Of a stretch of DNA of 64,000 bases, positions 16,503-24,169 are shown piece by piece. The stretch covers positions 28,992-92,991 of the forward strand of contig NZ_DASUCC010000156.1 of the NCBI RefSeq assembly GCF_035762905.1, written 5' to 3'. The stretch is from DASYTH01 sp035762905 (lineage in GTDB: Bacteria > Actinomycetota > Actinomycetes > Mycobacteriales > Pseudonocardiaceae). How positions within the stretch are numbered: position 1 is the stretch's first letter; every line of letters begins with the position of its first letter. The position numbers and the translations under genes are program-made. The notes under the pieces were generated by a model that made no database searches, was not told the DNA's origin, and worked only from the letters and a program-made list of their open reading frames with translations.

Positions 16503-16576
16503 AGATCACCCAAATTTACGAGGGAACCAACCAGATCCAGCGGCTGGTAATGGCTCGGTACCTACTCAAGGGCTAG
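16503..16576. repeat. attR: 74-bp direct repeat at the right element junction
   Basis: This imperfect copy (67/74) of the fadE25 3' end still reads E-I-T-Q-I-Y-E-G-T-N-Q-I-Q-R-L-V-M-A-R-Y and stops at a TAG at the same place. Sequence right of the core is probably the displaced original host gene end. Confidence 0.88.
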
Positions 16577-16926
16577 GGCACGGGAAGCGATGGTCTTCGG
16601 ATAGCGTTCCAAATTGGCCGGCGCAGGGGTCTGATCGGTTGCAATGATCTGCGCCATGTTCACGCGGGCAACGCTGCGGCTCGTGGCACATGAACGTGAT
16701 CAATTGGTGTGTCGTGTCAAGGATCTGTCCCAATCCGCGTGTGCCCGATCGCCGCGAATGGCGGCAAAGTGATGGTTGTGCGTCGTTGCCTTGGCGGGTC
16801 GCCAATTAGGCGGGCCCCGTCCGGTCCGTGTGATCTTTCGAAGGCAGGGCGATACTGACCGTTGTTTGTGGCGCACTCGTCTGTGACGATGTACGTCCGT
16901 GGCGGCAGTCCGGGTGCGAGGGAGCC
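16577..16926. other. intergenic stretch right of attR
   Basis: About 350 bp without a supportable gene. Base composition is more even than in the flanking core genes. It presumably holds the promoter of the NTPase gene that follows, but no clear -35/-10 pair was identified. Confidence 0.5.
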
Positions 16927-18774
16927 ATGACGAAGAAGACGAGGCTTCGACCTCGCGGCCAACGGGTCACGACGCTTGGTCTCCTGGTACTGCTGATCCC
17001 CGCGGTGGGCGTCGCGGCCGCGCTCAAGTGGCCCAACGCGGGAGAATGGGCGCTCGCGACCGCGACCGCGCTCACCGCCCTTGCCGCTGGGGCGGGATCA
17101 ATCTGGATACGCTGGCAAGATCAGCGGCTGGACGCCAAGAGCACCATCCGGCGTAGTTTTCTTGGAACCGATGCGCGTATAGGGGACAAGCTTCCGGTAG
17201 TCGCCGATATCGACCTCCAGGCGTTGCGGGTGCATGCCGCGGTGGTCGATGTGCCCTACATTCCACGGCGATCCAAGGAACGTGAGGTCGCCGACCATCT
17301 GCGGGCGCAACGGCCGGTACTGATTGTCGGATCTTCCATGGTCGGTAAGACCAGGTTGGCCGTCGAGGTGGTCAAGGACCTGTTTCCGGAGCGGCCGGTC
17401 CTGATTCCCGATTCGCCGACAAGTCTTGCTGAGCTGGACAAGGCTGACATGGTGCTCCGGGATCACGTGATCTGGCTTGACGATCTGGACCGTTTCCTGG
17501 CCGGCAACGCGCTGACTCCGGGCCTGATTACCCGTCTGGCCGCACAGAACTGCATCGTGGCCACCATCCGCGCTCGCGAGTGGGATCGGTTTCGGCCTAC
17601 CGACCAACTTCGCCCTCCGGAATGGGATCTGCTGATCGCGTTCTGCAAGGTCACTCTCGATCGAGATCGGGACCGGCCGGCGGACGACGACATCTTGCGG
17701 GCCATTCCTGATCCGCAGGTTCGTGAGCGCATCATCAACATCGGGATCGGTGAGTACGTAGGTGCCACGCAGCATGTCGCCGATCAAATAACCCTCGGTG
17801 CTCATTACAACCCGTTGGGGTACGCGCTGCTCCTGGGTGCCGTCGACTGGAGGCGAGCCGGGATCATTCGGGGTGTGCCGGCCGAACTGTTGCCGGCATT
17901 GGCTGGAGCGCGCCTGACCGCGCGGCAGCGCGCCGACCTTGGCAACAGTGACAACTACGCGGATGCGCTGCGGTGGGCGACTCGCGAGATCAACCCGACG
18001 GTCGCACTGCTCGAACTCGACGAGAGCGACAACTACTCCGTCTACGACTACGCCCTCGATCAACTCATGGTTTCCGACCCGACCGTCCCGCTCGATACCT
18101 GGGAACTCGTTATTGATCACGCAACGGCGGACGAGTTGAACGCCGTCGGTTATCAGGCGGAAGTCACCTACCGTCTCCATCAGGTGGCCGAGCGGTCCTG
18201 GCGGCGAGCCGCCGAGATCGGCAATGCCGGCGCCATGAGCAATTTGGGTGTGCTGTTGGCGCGGCGCGGTGATGACGTGGAGGCGGAGTCCTGGTATCGC
18301 CGCGCGGCTGATGCTGGCGATGCGGACGCCATGTACAACCTGGGCGTGCTGTTGGCTCGGCGGGGTGACGCCGTGGAGGCGGAGTCGCTGTGGCGCCGCG
18401 CTGCTGATGCGGGTGATGCGGACGCCATGAGCAATTTGGGTGTGCTGTTGGCTCGGCGCGGTGATGACGTGGAGGCGGAGTCCTGGTATCGCCGGGCGGC
18501 CGATGCGGGTGATGCGGATGCCATGTACAACCTGGGCGTGCTGTTGGCTCGGCGGGGCGACGACGAGGACGCGAAAACCTGGTATCGCCGCGCCGCTGAT
18601 GCCGGTCATGCCGCCGCCATGTACAACCTGGGCGTGCTGCTGGCCCGGCGGGGCGACAAGGAGGAGGCGGAGGCCTGGTATCGCCGCGCTGCTGGCACCG
18701 GACATGCCGCGGCTGTGAACCAGTTGAGCGTGCTGCTCGCGGAGCGTAGTGAGATGGACGAGGCCAGCCGCTAG
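16927..18774 (+). CDS. membrane-anchored STAND-like P-loop NTPase with Sel1/TPR-like repeats
   Basis: A 615-residue three-part protein. Two hydrophobic segments (about residues 16-35 and 42-60) anchor the N terminus. A NTPase module follows, with Walker A IVGSSMVGKTR near residue 133 and Walker B HVIWLDDLDRF near 180, then an ATIRAREWDRF sensor-like segment. From residue 436 there are five 32-residue repeats of the type AMYNLGVLLARRGDDVEAES plus WYRRAADAGDAD, and a partial sixth. Signal-transducing NTPases with repeat sensors are common in bacterial conflict systems, so defence or stress signalling is plausible but unproven. It lies just outside attR. GGGAG precedes the ATG. Confidence 0.75.
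   Translation: MTKKTRLRPRGQRVTTLGLLVLLIPAVGVAAALKWPNAGEWALATATALTALAAGAGSIWIRWQDQRLDAKSTIRRSFLGTDARIGDKLPVVADIDLQALRVHAAVVDVPYIPRRSKEREVADHLRAQRPVLIVGSSMVGKTRLAVEVVKDLFPERPVLIPDSPTSLAELDKADMVLRDHVIWLDDLDRFLAGNALTPGLITRLAAQNCIVATIRAREWDRFRPTDQLRPPEWDLLIAFCKVTLDRDRDRPADDDILRAIPDPQVRERIINIGIGEYVGATQHVADQITLGAHYNPLGYALLLGAVDWRRAGIIRGVPAELLPALAGARLTARQRADLGNSDNYADALRWATREINPTVALLELDESDNYSVYDYALDQLMVSDPTVPLDTWELVIDHATADELNAVGYQAEVTYRLHQVAERSWRRAAEIGNAGAMSNLGVLLARRGDDVEAESWYRRAADAGDADAMYNLGVLLARRGDAVEAESLWRRAADAGDADAMSNLGVLLARRGDDVEAESWYRRAADAGDADAMYNLGVLLARRGDDEDAKTWYRRAADAGHAAAMYNLGVLLARRGDKEEAEAWYRRAAGTGHAAAVNQLSVLLAERSEMDEASR
18232..18711 (+). repeat. five tandem 96-bp repeats inside the NTPase gene
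   Basis: Units start at 18232, 18328, 18424, 18520 and 18616, each beginning GCCATG and encoding 32 residues, with a truncated sixth copy after 18712. They are nearly identical in DNA, including silent positions, so they arose by recent duplication or gene conversion. Copy number may vary between strains. Confidence 0.9.
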
Positions 18775-18833
18775 CCGACCTGGCGGGTCACGTCGGGGCA
18801 GCTGAGCTTGATCGTCCACGCGGGACACAAAAA

Positions 18834-18859
18834 GGCAGGGGAAATCTCTACTCCCTGCC
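18834..18859. terminator. intrinsic terminator between the NTPase and rifampicin monooxygenase genes
   Basis: GGCAGGG and CCCTGCC form a 7-bp stem around 12 nt. An A-run lies immediately left (T-run on the minus strand) and ACTTTC lies right, so termination is strongest on the minus strand but possible on both. Confidence 0.55.
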
Positions 18860-18882
18860 ACTTTCAACATATAGCGCACCGG

Positions 18883-18901
18883 GGGGCTTGCGGCAAGGCC
18901 C
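18883..18901 (+). promoter_or_regulatory. rifamycin-associated element (RAE)
   Basis: GGGGCTTGCGGCAAGGCCC matches, as I recall it, the 19-bp imperfect inverted repeat RAE found upstream of rifamycin-inactivating genes in actinomycetes and needed for rifampin induction. It lies 118 bp upstream of the start of a rifampicin monooxygenase homologue, exactly the expected context. Confidence 0.85.
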
Positions 18902-19018
18902 GGGGGGTGGCGCAGAATGGCCGGCCGGGGTCAGGAGCTGCGGAAATCGGGCGGGTACGGCGCCGGATCGGGTGGAGTTGCTGGCCGGAGAATGCGAACT
19001 GAGGTGAATCGGGGGCTC

Positions 19019-20446
19019 ATGTTTGACGTGATCGTTGCCGGGGGCGGACCGACCGGGTTGATGCTGGCCGGGGAATTGCGGTTGCACGGGGTGCGGGTGC
19101 TGGTGGTGGAGAGGGAGGCGGAGCCGACCAGGTATGTCCGCGCGTTGGGGCTGCACGTGCGCAGTATCGAGGTGATGGATCAGCGCGGCCTGCTGGAGCG
19201 GTTCCTGGCGCACGGGCAGAAGTATCCGGTCGGCGGTTTCTTCGCGGCCATCCCGAAGTCGTCGCCGGAGCGGTTGGACACCGCGCACGGCTACGTGCTC
19301 GGGATTCCGCAGACCACCACCGATCGCCTGTTGGAGGAGTATGCGATCGAGGTGGGGGCCGAGATCCGGCGTGGGTGCGAGCTGGTGGGGCTGAGTCAGG
19401 ACGATCAGGGGGTGAGCGTCGAGTTGGCTGATGGCGCGCGGTTGCGGGCGCGATACCTGGTCGGCTGCGACGGGGGGCGGAGCACGGTGCGCAAGTTGCT
19501 GGGCGTGGGCTTTCCTGGTGAGCCCTCGAGGGTCGAGACGTTGCTCGGCGAGATGGAGGTGGGCGTGCCGCCGGAGGAGGTGGCGGCGGTGGTGGCCGAG
19601 GTCCGCAAGACGCAGCTGCGGTTCGGCCTCGGGCCGCTCGGGGACGGGGTGTATCGCGTCGTCGTGCCGGCCGAGGGGGTGACCGAGGATCGCGCGGTCG
19701 CGCCCACGCTCGCGGAGGTCAAGCGGCAGTTGCGGGTGTTCGCCGGCACCGACTTCGGCGTGCATTCGCCGCGCTGGTTGTCCCGGTTCGGCGACGCCAC
19801 CCGGCTGGCTGAGCGCTACCGGGTCGGGCGGGTGCTGCTGGCCGGGGACGCGGCCCACATCCACCCGCCGGTCGGTGGGCAAGGGCTCAACCTCGGCATC
19901 CAGGACGCGTTCAACCTCGGCTGGAAGCTGGCCGCCGAGATCAACGGCTGGGCGCCGGCCGGGCTGCTGGACAGCTACCACACCGAACGGCACCCGGTGG
20001 CCGCCGAGGTGCTGAACAACACCCGCGCGCAGATGGTGCTGATCTCACCCGAGCCGGGCCCGCGGGCGGTGCGCCGGCTGGTGTCCGAGCTGATGGTTTT
20101 CGAGGAGGTGAACCGTTACCTGACCGAGAAGATCACCGCGATCGCGGTTCGCTACGACTTCGGCGAGGGGCATGAGCTGCTCGGCCGGCGGATGCGGGAC
20201 GTGGGATTGAAGCGGGGGCGCCTCTACGAGCTGATGCACGGCGGCCGTGGCCTGTTGCTCGACCAGACCGGCCGGCTTTCCGTTGGGGGATGGGCGGATC
20301 GGGTCGATCACGTCGTCGACGTCAGCGAGGAGCTGCAGGTGCCCGCCGTACTGCTGCGGCCCGACGGCCACGTGGCCTGGGTCGGTGACGACCAGCAGGA
20401 TCTGTTCGACCGACTGCCCACGTGGTTCGGCGCCGCCGTCAGCTGA
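19019..20446 (+). CDS. rox: rifampicin monooxygenase (RIFMO/Rox-like)
   Basis: A 475-residue class A flavoprotein monooxygenase that would hydroxylate the rifampicin naphthoquinone and linearise the ansa ring, giving resistance. FAD motifs are GGGPTGLMLAGEL at the N terminus, the DG motif CDGGRSTVR near residue 160, and the GD motif LAGDAAHIHPPVGGQGLNLG near residue 280. Length and the segments RALGLHVRSIEVMDQRGLLE and DFGVHSPRWLSRFGDATR agree with Nocardia RIFMO. The ATG at 19019 (GGGGG just upstream) gives family length. An upstream GTG at 18917 would add 34 odd residues. The RAE upstream strongly supports the substrate. Confidence 0.9.
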   Translation: MFDVIVAGGGPTGLMLAGELRLHGVRVLVVEREAEPTRYVRALGLHVRSIEVMDQRGLLERFLAHGQKYPVGGFFAAIPKSSPERLDTAHGYVLGIPQTTTDRLLEEYAIEVGAEIRRGCELVGLSQDDQGVSVELADGARLRARYLVGCDGGRSTVRKLLGVGFPGEPSRVETLLGEMEVGVPPEEVAAVVAEVRKTQLRFGLGPLGDGVYRVVVPAEGVTEDRAVAPTLAEVKRQLRVFAGTDFGVHSPRWLSRFGDATRLAERYRVGRVLLAGDAAHIHPPVGGQGLNLGIQDAFNLGWKLAAEINGWAPAGLLDSYHTERHPVAAEVLNNTRAQMVLISPEPGPRAVRRLVSELMVFEEVNRYLTEKITAIAVRYDFGEGHELLGRRMRDVGLKRGRLYELMHGGRGLLLDQTGRLSVGGWADRVDHVVDVSEELQVPAVLLRPDGHVAWVGDDQQDLFDRLPTWFGAAVS

Positions 20447-20597
20447 GCAATCCCGCACCTTGGTCGGGTCCCGGATCCTTGAAATCTGCCCGAAAAGCCG
20501 GTGCCGGCGGGCGGATCGGGGTATTAGAATTTGCGTCCAGCCGTGACTGGGGTGACGGCTTCGGCGTCGGGGGGCGGCGGGCTGGGGGGCTGATCGA

Positions 20598-21506
20598 ATG
20601 GCTCAGATTCTGGACTATTCCGCGGGTTATCCGGGTGCGGAGAACGTGCGGCGGATGGGTTTTGCCGGGGTGATCCGGTATCTGCGCAAGGAGGGGTCGT
20701 CCCGGGTGCGGCCGCTGACCGCGGCTGAGGTGGCCGACATGCGCGCCCGTGGATTGGGGATCGCGCTGGTGTACCAGCACGTGTCGACCAGCCGGGTGAG
20801 CCAGGGCCGGGCGGCGGGACGGCATGACGCGAACTGGGCGTTGAGCCAGGCGCGGGCGGTGGGGATCGAGCCGAGAGCCATCTACTTCGCGGTGGACTAT
20901 GACGCCGGCCCGGGCACGGTGGTCGAGTACTTCCGGGGAGCCTGCGACGTTCTGGGCGTGGGCCGGGTCGGCGGGTACGGCGGATTCCGGGTGGTGGGCC
21001 ACCTGTTCGATCTTGGGCTGATCCGCTGGGGCTGGCAGACCGTGGCGTGGTCGGCCGGGCGGCGCGAGGGCCGCGCGCACCTGTTCCAGCGGCTCGGTCA
21101 GATCAGCTGTGGCGGCATCCGGTGCGACGTCAACGACGTGCTCAAAGCCGACTACGGGCAAACCTCGGGGCCGGGGAGCGATGAGGAGGACGACATGCCC
21201 TACAGCGAGAAGCAGCTCGAAGACGTGGTCTACCGCGCCGTGCACAACCTGCTGATCGACGCGCACAGCGAGGTGCCGGGGATGGGGGCCGGCGCCGCGA
21301 ACGCCCTGCGCGGCATCCTCGCCGGGCTCGCCGGGCCGGACCCGGCCGAGTTCGCCGCGGTGCTGGCCGGCCCGCTCGCCGAGCGGCTCATCGCGGCCGG
21401 CGCGTTGGGCATCACCCCGGACCAGGTCGCTGACGCGCTGAGCGGGGTGCTCGGCCAGTTCGGCATTGCCGCGCAACAGCCCGAGCGGGAAGGCAGCGTC
21501 CCCTGA
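20598..21506 (+). CDS. DUF1906 glycoside-hydrolase-like protein (endolysin candidate)
   Basis: Residues 1-195 match the DUF1906 (Rv2525c-like) TIM-barrel: ILDYSAGYPGAENVRRMGFAGVIRYL, IALVYQHVSTSRVSQG, IYFAVDYDAGPGTVVEYF, VGGYGGFRVVGHL and WQTVAWS. Such domains act on or bind peptidoglycan and occur in actinophage lysins and secreted proteins. The remaining 105 residues are Ala/Gly-rich and lack a known fold. No signal peptide is visible, so export would need help. A GGGGGG ribosome binding site precedes the ATG, and a TAGAAT box lies at 20525. It overlaps the next gene by one base (TGATG). Confidence 0.75.
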   Translation: MAQILDYSAGYPGAENVRRMGFAGVIRYLRKEGSSRVRPLTAAEVADMRARGLGIALVYQHVSTSRVSQGRAAGRHDANWALSQARAVGIEPRAIYFAVDYDAGPGTVVEYFRGACDVLGVGRVGGYGGFRVVGHLFDLGLIRWGWQTVAWSAGRREGRAHLFQRLGQISCGGIRCDVNDVLKADYGQTSGPGSDEEDDMPYSEKQLEDVVYRAVHNLLIDAHSEVPGMGAGAANALRGILAGLAGPDPAEFAAVLAGPLAERLIAAGALGITPDQVADALSGVLGQFGIAAQQPEREGSVP

Positions 21507-21790
21507 TGTCCGACTACACCCGTTCGATCGTTCGGACCGTGGTCCCCGGCGTCTGGGCCGTGGTCGTGCTGTGGCTGGCCAAACTCGGCCTTCCGCAGCC
21601 GGTGTCGGACTGGCTGGCCAGCACCCCGGTCGCCGAGAAGGTCACCGAGCTGGCGGCCCTCGGCGCGGTGTACGCGGTCGTCCGCTGGATCGAGCCGCGC
21701 ATGCCGGACTGGCTGACCCGGATCCTGCTCGGCTCCGCCCGCCCGCCGGTGTACCGCGAGGCCGAGCAGAAGACGCCGGTCGCCCATTGA
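21506..21790 (+). CDS. small membrane protein, holin-like
   Basis: A 94-residue protein with two hydrophobic segments (about residues 9-27 and 45-62), short loops and a charged C terminus ending EAEQKTPVAH. That layout resembles small actinophage holins. It is coupled to the preceding hydrolase by TGATG. Together they look like a lysis cassette or a lysin-export pair, but no phage structural genes are nearby and the holin role is inference. Its stop codon lies within the palindromic operator of the next gene. Confidence 0.55.
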   Translation: MSDYTRSIVRTVVPGVWAVVVLWLAKLGLPQPVSDWLASTPVAEKVTELAALGAVYAVVRWIEPRMPDWLTRILLGSARPPVYREAEQKTPVAH

Positions 21791-21810
21791 CTATGGTCTC
21801 ACCATAGTCA
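21788..21810. promoter_or_regulatory. perfect palindromic operator upstream of the TetR gene
   Basis: TGACTATGGT and its exact complement ACCATAGTCA are separated by CTC. A 23-bp palindrome 13 bp before a TetR-family start is the classic position of an autoregulatory operator. Confidence 0.8.
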
Positions 21811-21822
21811 ATTCTGGGCGAT

Positions 21823-22479
21823 GTGGAGCGGCGTGGCTACCGGTCGAGCCGGCGGGAGGAACAGGCCCGGCTGACCCGGCGACGGGTGCTCGAGGCGGCC
21901 TCGGCGGAGTTTCTCGAGCGCGGGTTCGCCCGCGCGACGATGCGGGCGATCGCCGCGCGGGCCGGGGTGTCGGTGCCGACCGTGGAGCTGCTGTTCGGCA
22001 CCAAAGGACGATTGCTCAAGGCGGCGATCGACGTCGCCATCGCCGGTGACCACGAGCCGGTGCCGGTGCTCGACCGGAGCTGGGCCGAGGCGGCGGTGCG
22101 GGCGGAAGGTCCGGACGGATTCCTTGCGGTCGTCGCGGACGTGGTCGGCGCGGCCCAGCAGCGGTCGGCCGGCCTGGTGCTGGCCGCGTTCGAGGCCGCG
22201 GGCGCCGACTCCGAACTTGCCGAGCTGGCCGCGGAACTGGCCGCGCAACGCGGCACCACCGCCGCCTGGATCGTCGACCAGTTGTCCCGCAAGGCATCCC
22301 TGCGCGCGGACGGCACCGCGGAGGAGGCCGTCGACACCGTGTGGATTCTGATGGACCCCGCGGTGTTCGACCGGCTCACCCGCCGGCGCGGATGGACCGT
22401 CCCGCGGTACCAACGCTGGTTCGCCGGCTCGGTCGGCCGGCTGTTGATCGACACCCAACCCGGGAGGCGAACGCCATGA
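21823..22479 (+). CDS. TetR/AcrR-family regulator
   Basis: A 218-residue regulator. The N-terminal HTH is typical: RRRVLEAASAEFLERGFARATMRAIAARAGVSVPTVELLFGTKGRLLKAAI. The C-terminal ligand domain is not assigned. It starts at a GTG directly after a perfect 23-bp palindrome and ends in an ATGA overlap with the glyoxalase-like gene, so both are probably controlled by the same operator. Confidence 0.88.
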   Translation: MERRGYRSSRREEQARLTRRRVLEAASAEFLERGFARATMRAIAARAGVSVPTVELLFGTKGRLLKAAIDVAIAGDHEPVPVLDRSWAEAAVRAEGPDGFLAVVADVVGAAQQRSAGLVLAAFEAAGADSELAELAAELAAQRGTTAAWIVDQLSRKASLRADGTAEEAVDTVWILMDPAVFDRLTRRRGWTVPRYQRWFAGSVGRLLIDTQPGRRTP

Positions 22480-23240
22480 AACACCCGTCGCACGGCCAGA
22501 TCGGCTACCTGCAACTGCCCGCCACGGACATCGCGCGCTCGGCGGCGTTCTACGAGTCGGTGTTCGGTTGGGTGGCCGATCACACCCTTGGCGGTTTCGA
22601 GGCCCCCGGGATGATCGGCCAGCTGACCACCGAGCTGGGGCCGGCCGGCGCCGGTGGACCGGTGCTCTGGATCTGTGTCGACGACCTGTATCCGGCGCTG
22701 CGGCGGGCGATCGCGGCCGGCGGCGCGGTGCGGGACCGGCCGAGGCTGGACGGCGGTGAACGCTGGCTCGCCGAGATCGACGACCCGGCCGGCAACCGGA
22801 TCGGGCTGGTCGCGCCGGTCCGCACCGCTGCGCCGCAGACCATGATCGCGGTGCGCGACGTCGAAGCGTCGAGTCGCTGGTACCAGCAACTCCTTGGCCT
22901 GCAAAGTGATCACGGCGGCCCGGCGTACGAACGCCTGCTCGCCGACGGAACCCTGGTGCTGCAACTGCACCATCTCGGCGTCGAGCACCACCACGGCCCG
23001 GTCGCCGACCCGGACCGCGAGATCGGCAACGGCGCCCTGCTGTGGTTCGGCGAGGTCACCGACTTCGACGGCGCCGTCACCCGCGCCAAGGAACTCGACG
23101 CCGCCATCCTGCGCGCCCCACACCGCAACCCACCCGAAGGCCAGGGCAACGGCCCGGCCCACCGCGAACTCTGGATCAAGGACCCCGACGGCTACACCGT
23201 CGTCATCGCCAGCCCCGACGGCGAAGCCTGGGAGAACTGA
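22476..23240 (+). CDS. two-domain VOC (glyoxalase/bleomycin-resistance fold) protein
   Basis: A 254-residue protein of two tandem VOC modules. The first (about residues 5-115) runs from GQIGYLQLPATDIARSAAFY to DDPAGNRIGLVAP. The second (about 120-250) runs from MIAVRDVEASSRWYQQLL to IKDPDGYTVVIASPDGE. The family includes lyases, dioxygenases and drug-binding resistance proteins. Coupling to a TetR gene suggests an inducible detoxification or binding function. The substrate is unknown. Confidence 0.85.
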   Translation: MKHPSHGQIGYLQLPATDIARSAAFYESVFGWVADHTLGGFEAPGMIGQLTTELGPAGAGGPVLWICVDDLYPALRRAIAAGGAVRDRPRLDGGERWLAEIDDPAGNRIGLVAPVRTAAPQTMIAVRDVEASSRWYQQLLGLQSDHGGPAYERLLADGTLVLQLHHLGVEHHHGPVADPDREIGNGALLWFGEVTDFDGAVTRAKELDAAILRAPHRNPPEGQGNGPAHRELWIKDPDGYTVVIASPDGEAWEN

Positions 23241-23243
23241 CGG

Positions 23244-23423
23244 TCAGCGCATCAGCAGCAGGCACGCCAGGCACCGCCGGTCGTCCGGGTGGGGTTCGGC
23301 CAGCCGGGCGGCCAGGGCACTGTGGTCGCACATCGCCCGTGCGGTCAGCTCGCCGATCATGTCGGGGTGGAAGGCGTGGCTGAGGTGATCCCACGGGGAG
23401 GTGAGCCAGACGGGCTCAGCCAT
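23244..23423 (-). CDS. small Cys/His-rich actinobacterial protein
   Basis: A 59-residue protein, MAEPVWLTSPWDHLSHAFHP... ending RRCLACLLLMR. The HLSHAFH and CLAC features suggest a small metal-binding module, and I have a recollection of similar short proteins beside XRE regulators in Pseudonocardiaceae. It diverges from the NUDIX-XRE pair across 251 bp. The start is chosen at the first ATG, although the ribosome binding site is weak. The function is unknown. Confidence 0.55.
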   Translation of the reverse strand: MAEPVWLTSPWDHLSHAFHPDMIGELTARAMCDHSALAARLAEPHPDDRRCLACLLLMR

Positions 23424-23674
23424 GGCAGCGTCGCCGGGCCGGGAGCGGGTTCGCTGTTCAGCCAGGCTTGCCGAAGTCCGGCATGACGCGGTCGATTCAT
23501 CCCTGTCACCTCTCGTACGGAGGCAATATCGGTCCTCGTGGGCCGCAAGAACACCGCCGTGGAAGCACAGCTCGCGGGGCAGCGGCTGGCCAATCCTGCC
23601 TGTCGAGCAGGGAAACGGTCGTGGCCATGACGGAGTAGCCTCGCGAGTCGATATCCGGGGACGGGAGCGGAACG

Positions 23675-24169
23675 TTGGCCGAGCTTGAGCTGTTGCCGTT
23701 CGACGAATACGTCGCCGGGCTGCCCAGAAAGGTTCTCTCGGCGGGTGTGCTGCTCCGAGACGAGCAGGGTCGCGTTCTGCTTGTCGAACCTTCTTACAAG
23801 CCCTACTGTGACATTCCCGGCGGCGTGGTCGAACCCGGCGAAGGCCCGTGGGAGACCGCTCAGCGCGAGTTGTACGAGGAGACCGGACTGGAGCGTTCGC
23901 TCGGTCGCTTGCTGGTCGTCGACCACGTGCCGGCCGAGAATGACGGCCTGCCCGAGCGCATCGCGTTCGTATTCGACGGCGGCCCGGTCGAAGAGCGGGA
24001 TCTCGCCGGAATGCGGCTCGGTGCCGAGATCGTCTCCGTTTCGCTCCACACCGCAATGGATATGCGGAACAAGGTCAAGCCGGTTTTGGCCGCCCGGATC
24101 ACGGCGGCGGTCACAGCGGTTGAGAATGGCGAGACCACGATGTGCCAGCAGGGAAGGATCATCAGTTGA
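23675..24169 (+). CDS. NUDIX hydrolase
   Basis: A 164-residue protein with a perfect NUDIX box (GGVVEPGEGPWETAQREL then YEETGL, about residues 49-71). It resembles actinobacterial NUDIX proteins encoded next to XRE regulators, with AGVLLRDEQGRVLLVEPSYK leading into the box. It starts at TTG with GGGAG 8 nt upstream and overlaps the next gene as TGATG. The substrate cannot be predicted; a nucleotide or nucleotide-sugar is typical. Confidence 0.88.
   Translation: MAELELLPFDEYVAGLPRKVLSAGVLLRDEQGRVLLVEPSYKPYCDIPGGVVEPGEGPWETAQRELYEETGLERSLGRLLVVDHVPAENDGLPERIAFVFDGGPVEERDLAGMRLGAEIVSVSLHTAMDMRNKVKPVLAARITAAVTAVENGETTMCQQGRIIS

Larger units (their letters stand above)
7058..16576. mobile_element. 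AICE of the pSAM2 type integrated in the fadE25 3' end
   Basis: The segment between the two 74-bp repeats holds the diagnostic gene set of actinomycete integrative and conjugative elements: tyrosine integrase, HTH excisionase, HUH-type replication initiator, single FtsK-like transfer ATPase, Pra-like activator, GntR/KorSA-like regulator and a Pif-like NUDIX protein. All except the NUDIX gene and a small ORF near attR read leftward toward int. An AbiTii-domain gene forms cargo near the right end. About 9.45 kb lies core to core. The element looks impaired, since rep has an amber codon and a small gene is frameshifted. Integration into a protein gene rather than a tRNA is unusual for this class. 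Confidence 0.88.

Noticed and set aside
18232..18711. CRISPR-like array
   Set aside because: The 96-bp units are contiguous and encode protein repeats; there are no spacers or cas genes.
18917..19018. Longer N terminus for the rifampicin monooxygenase
   Set aside because: It would add 34 Gly/Arg-rich residues before the conserved FAD motif and place the start only 16 bp after the RAE; the internal ATG gives the family length.
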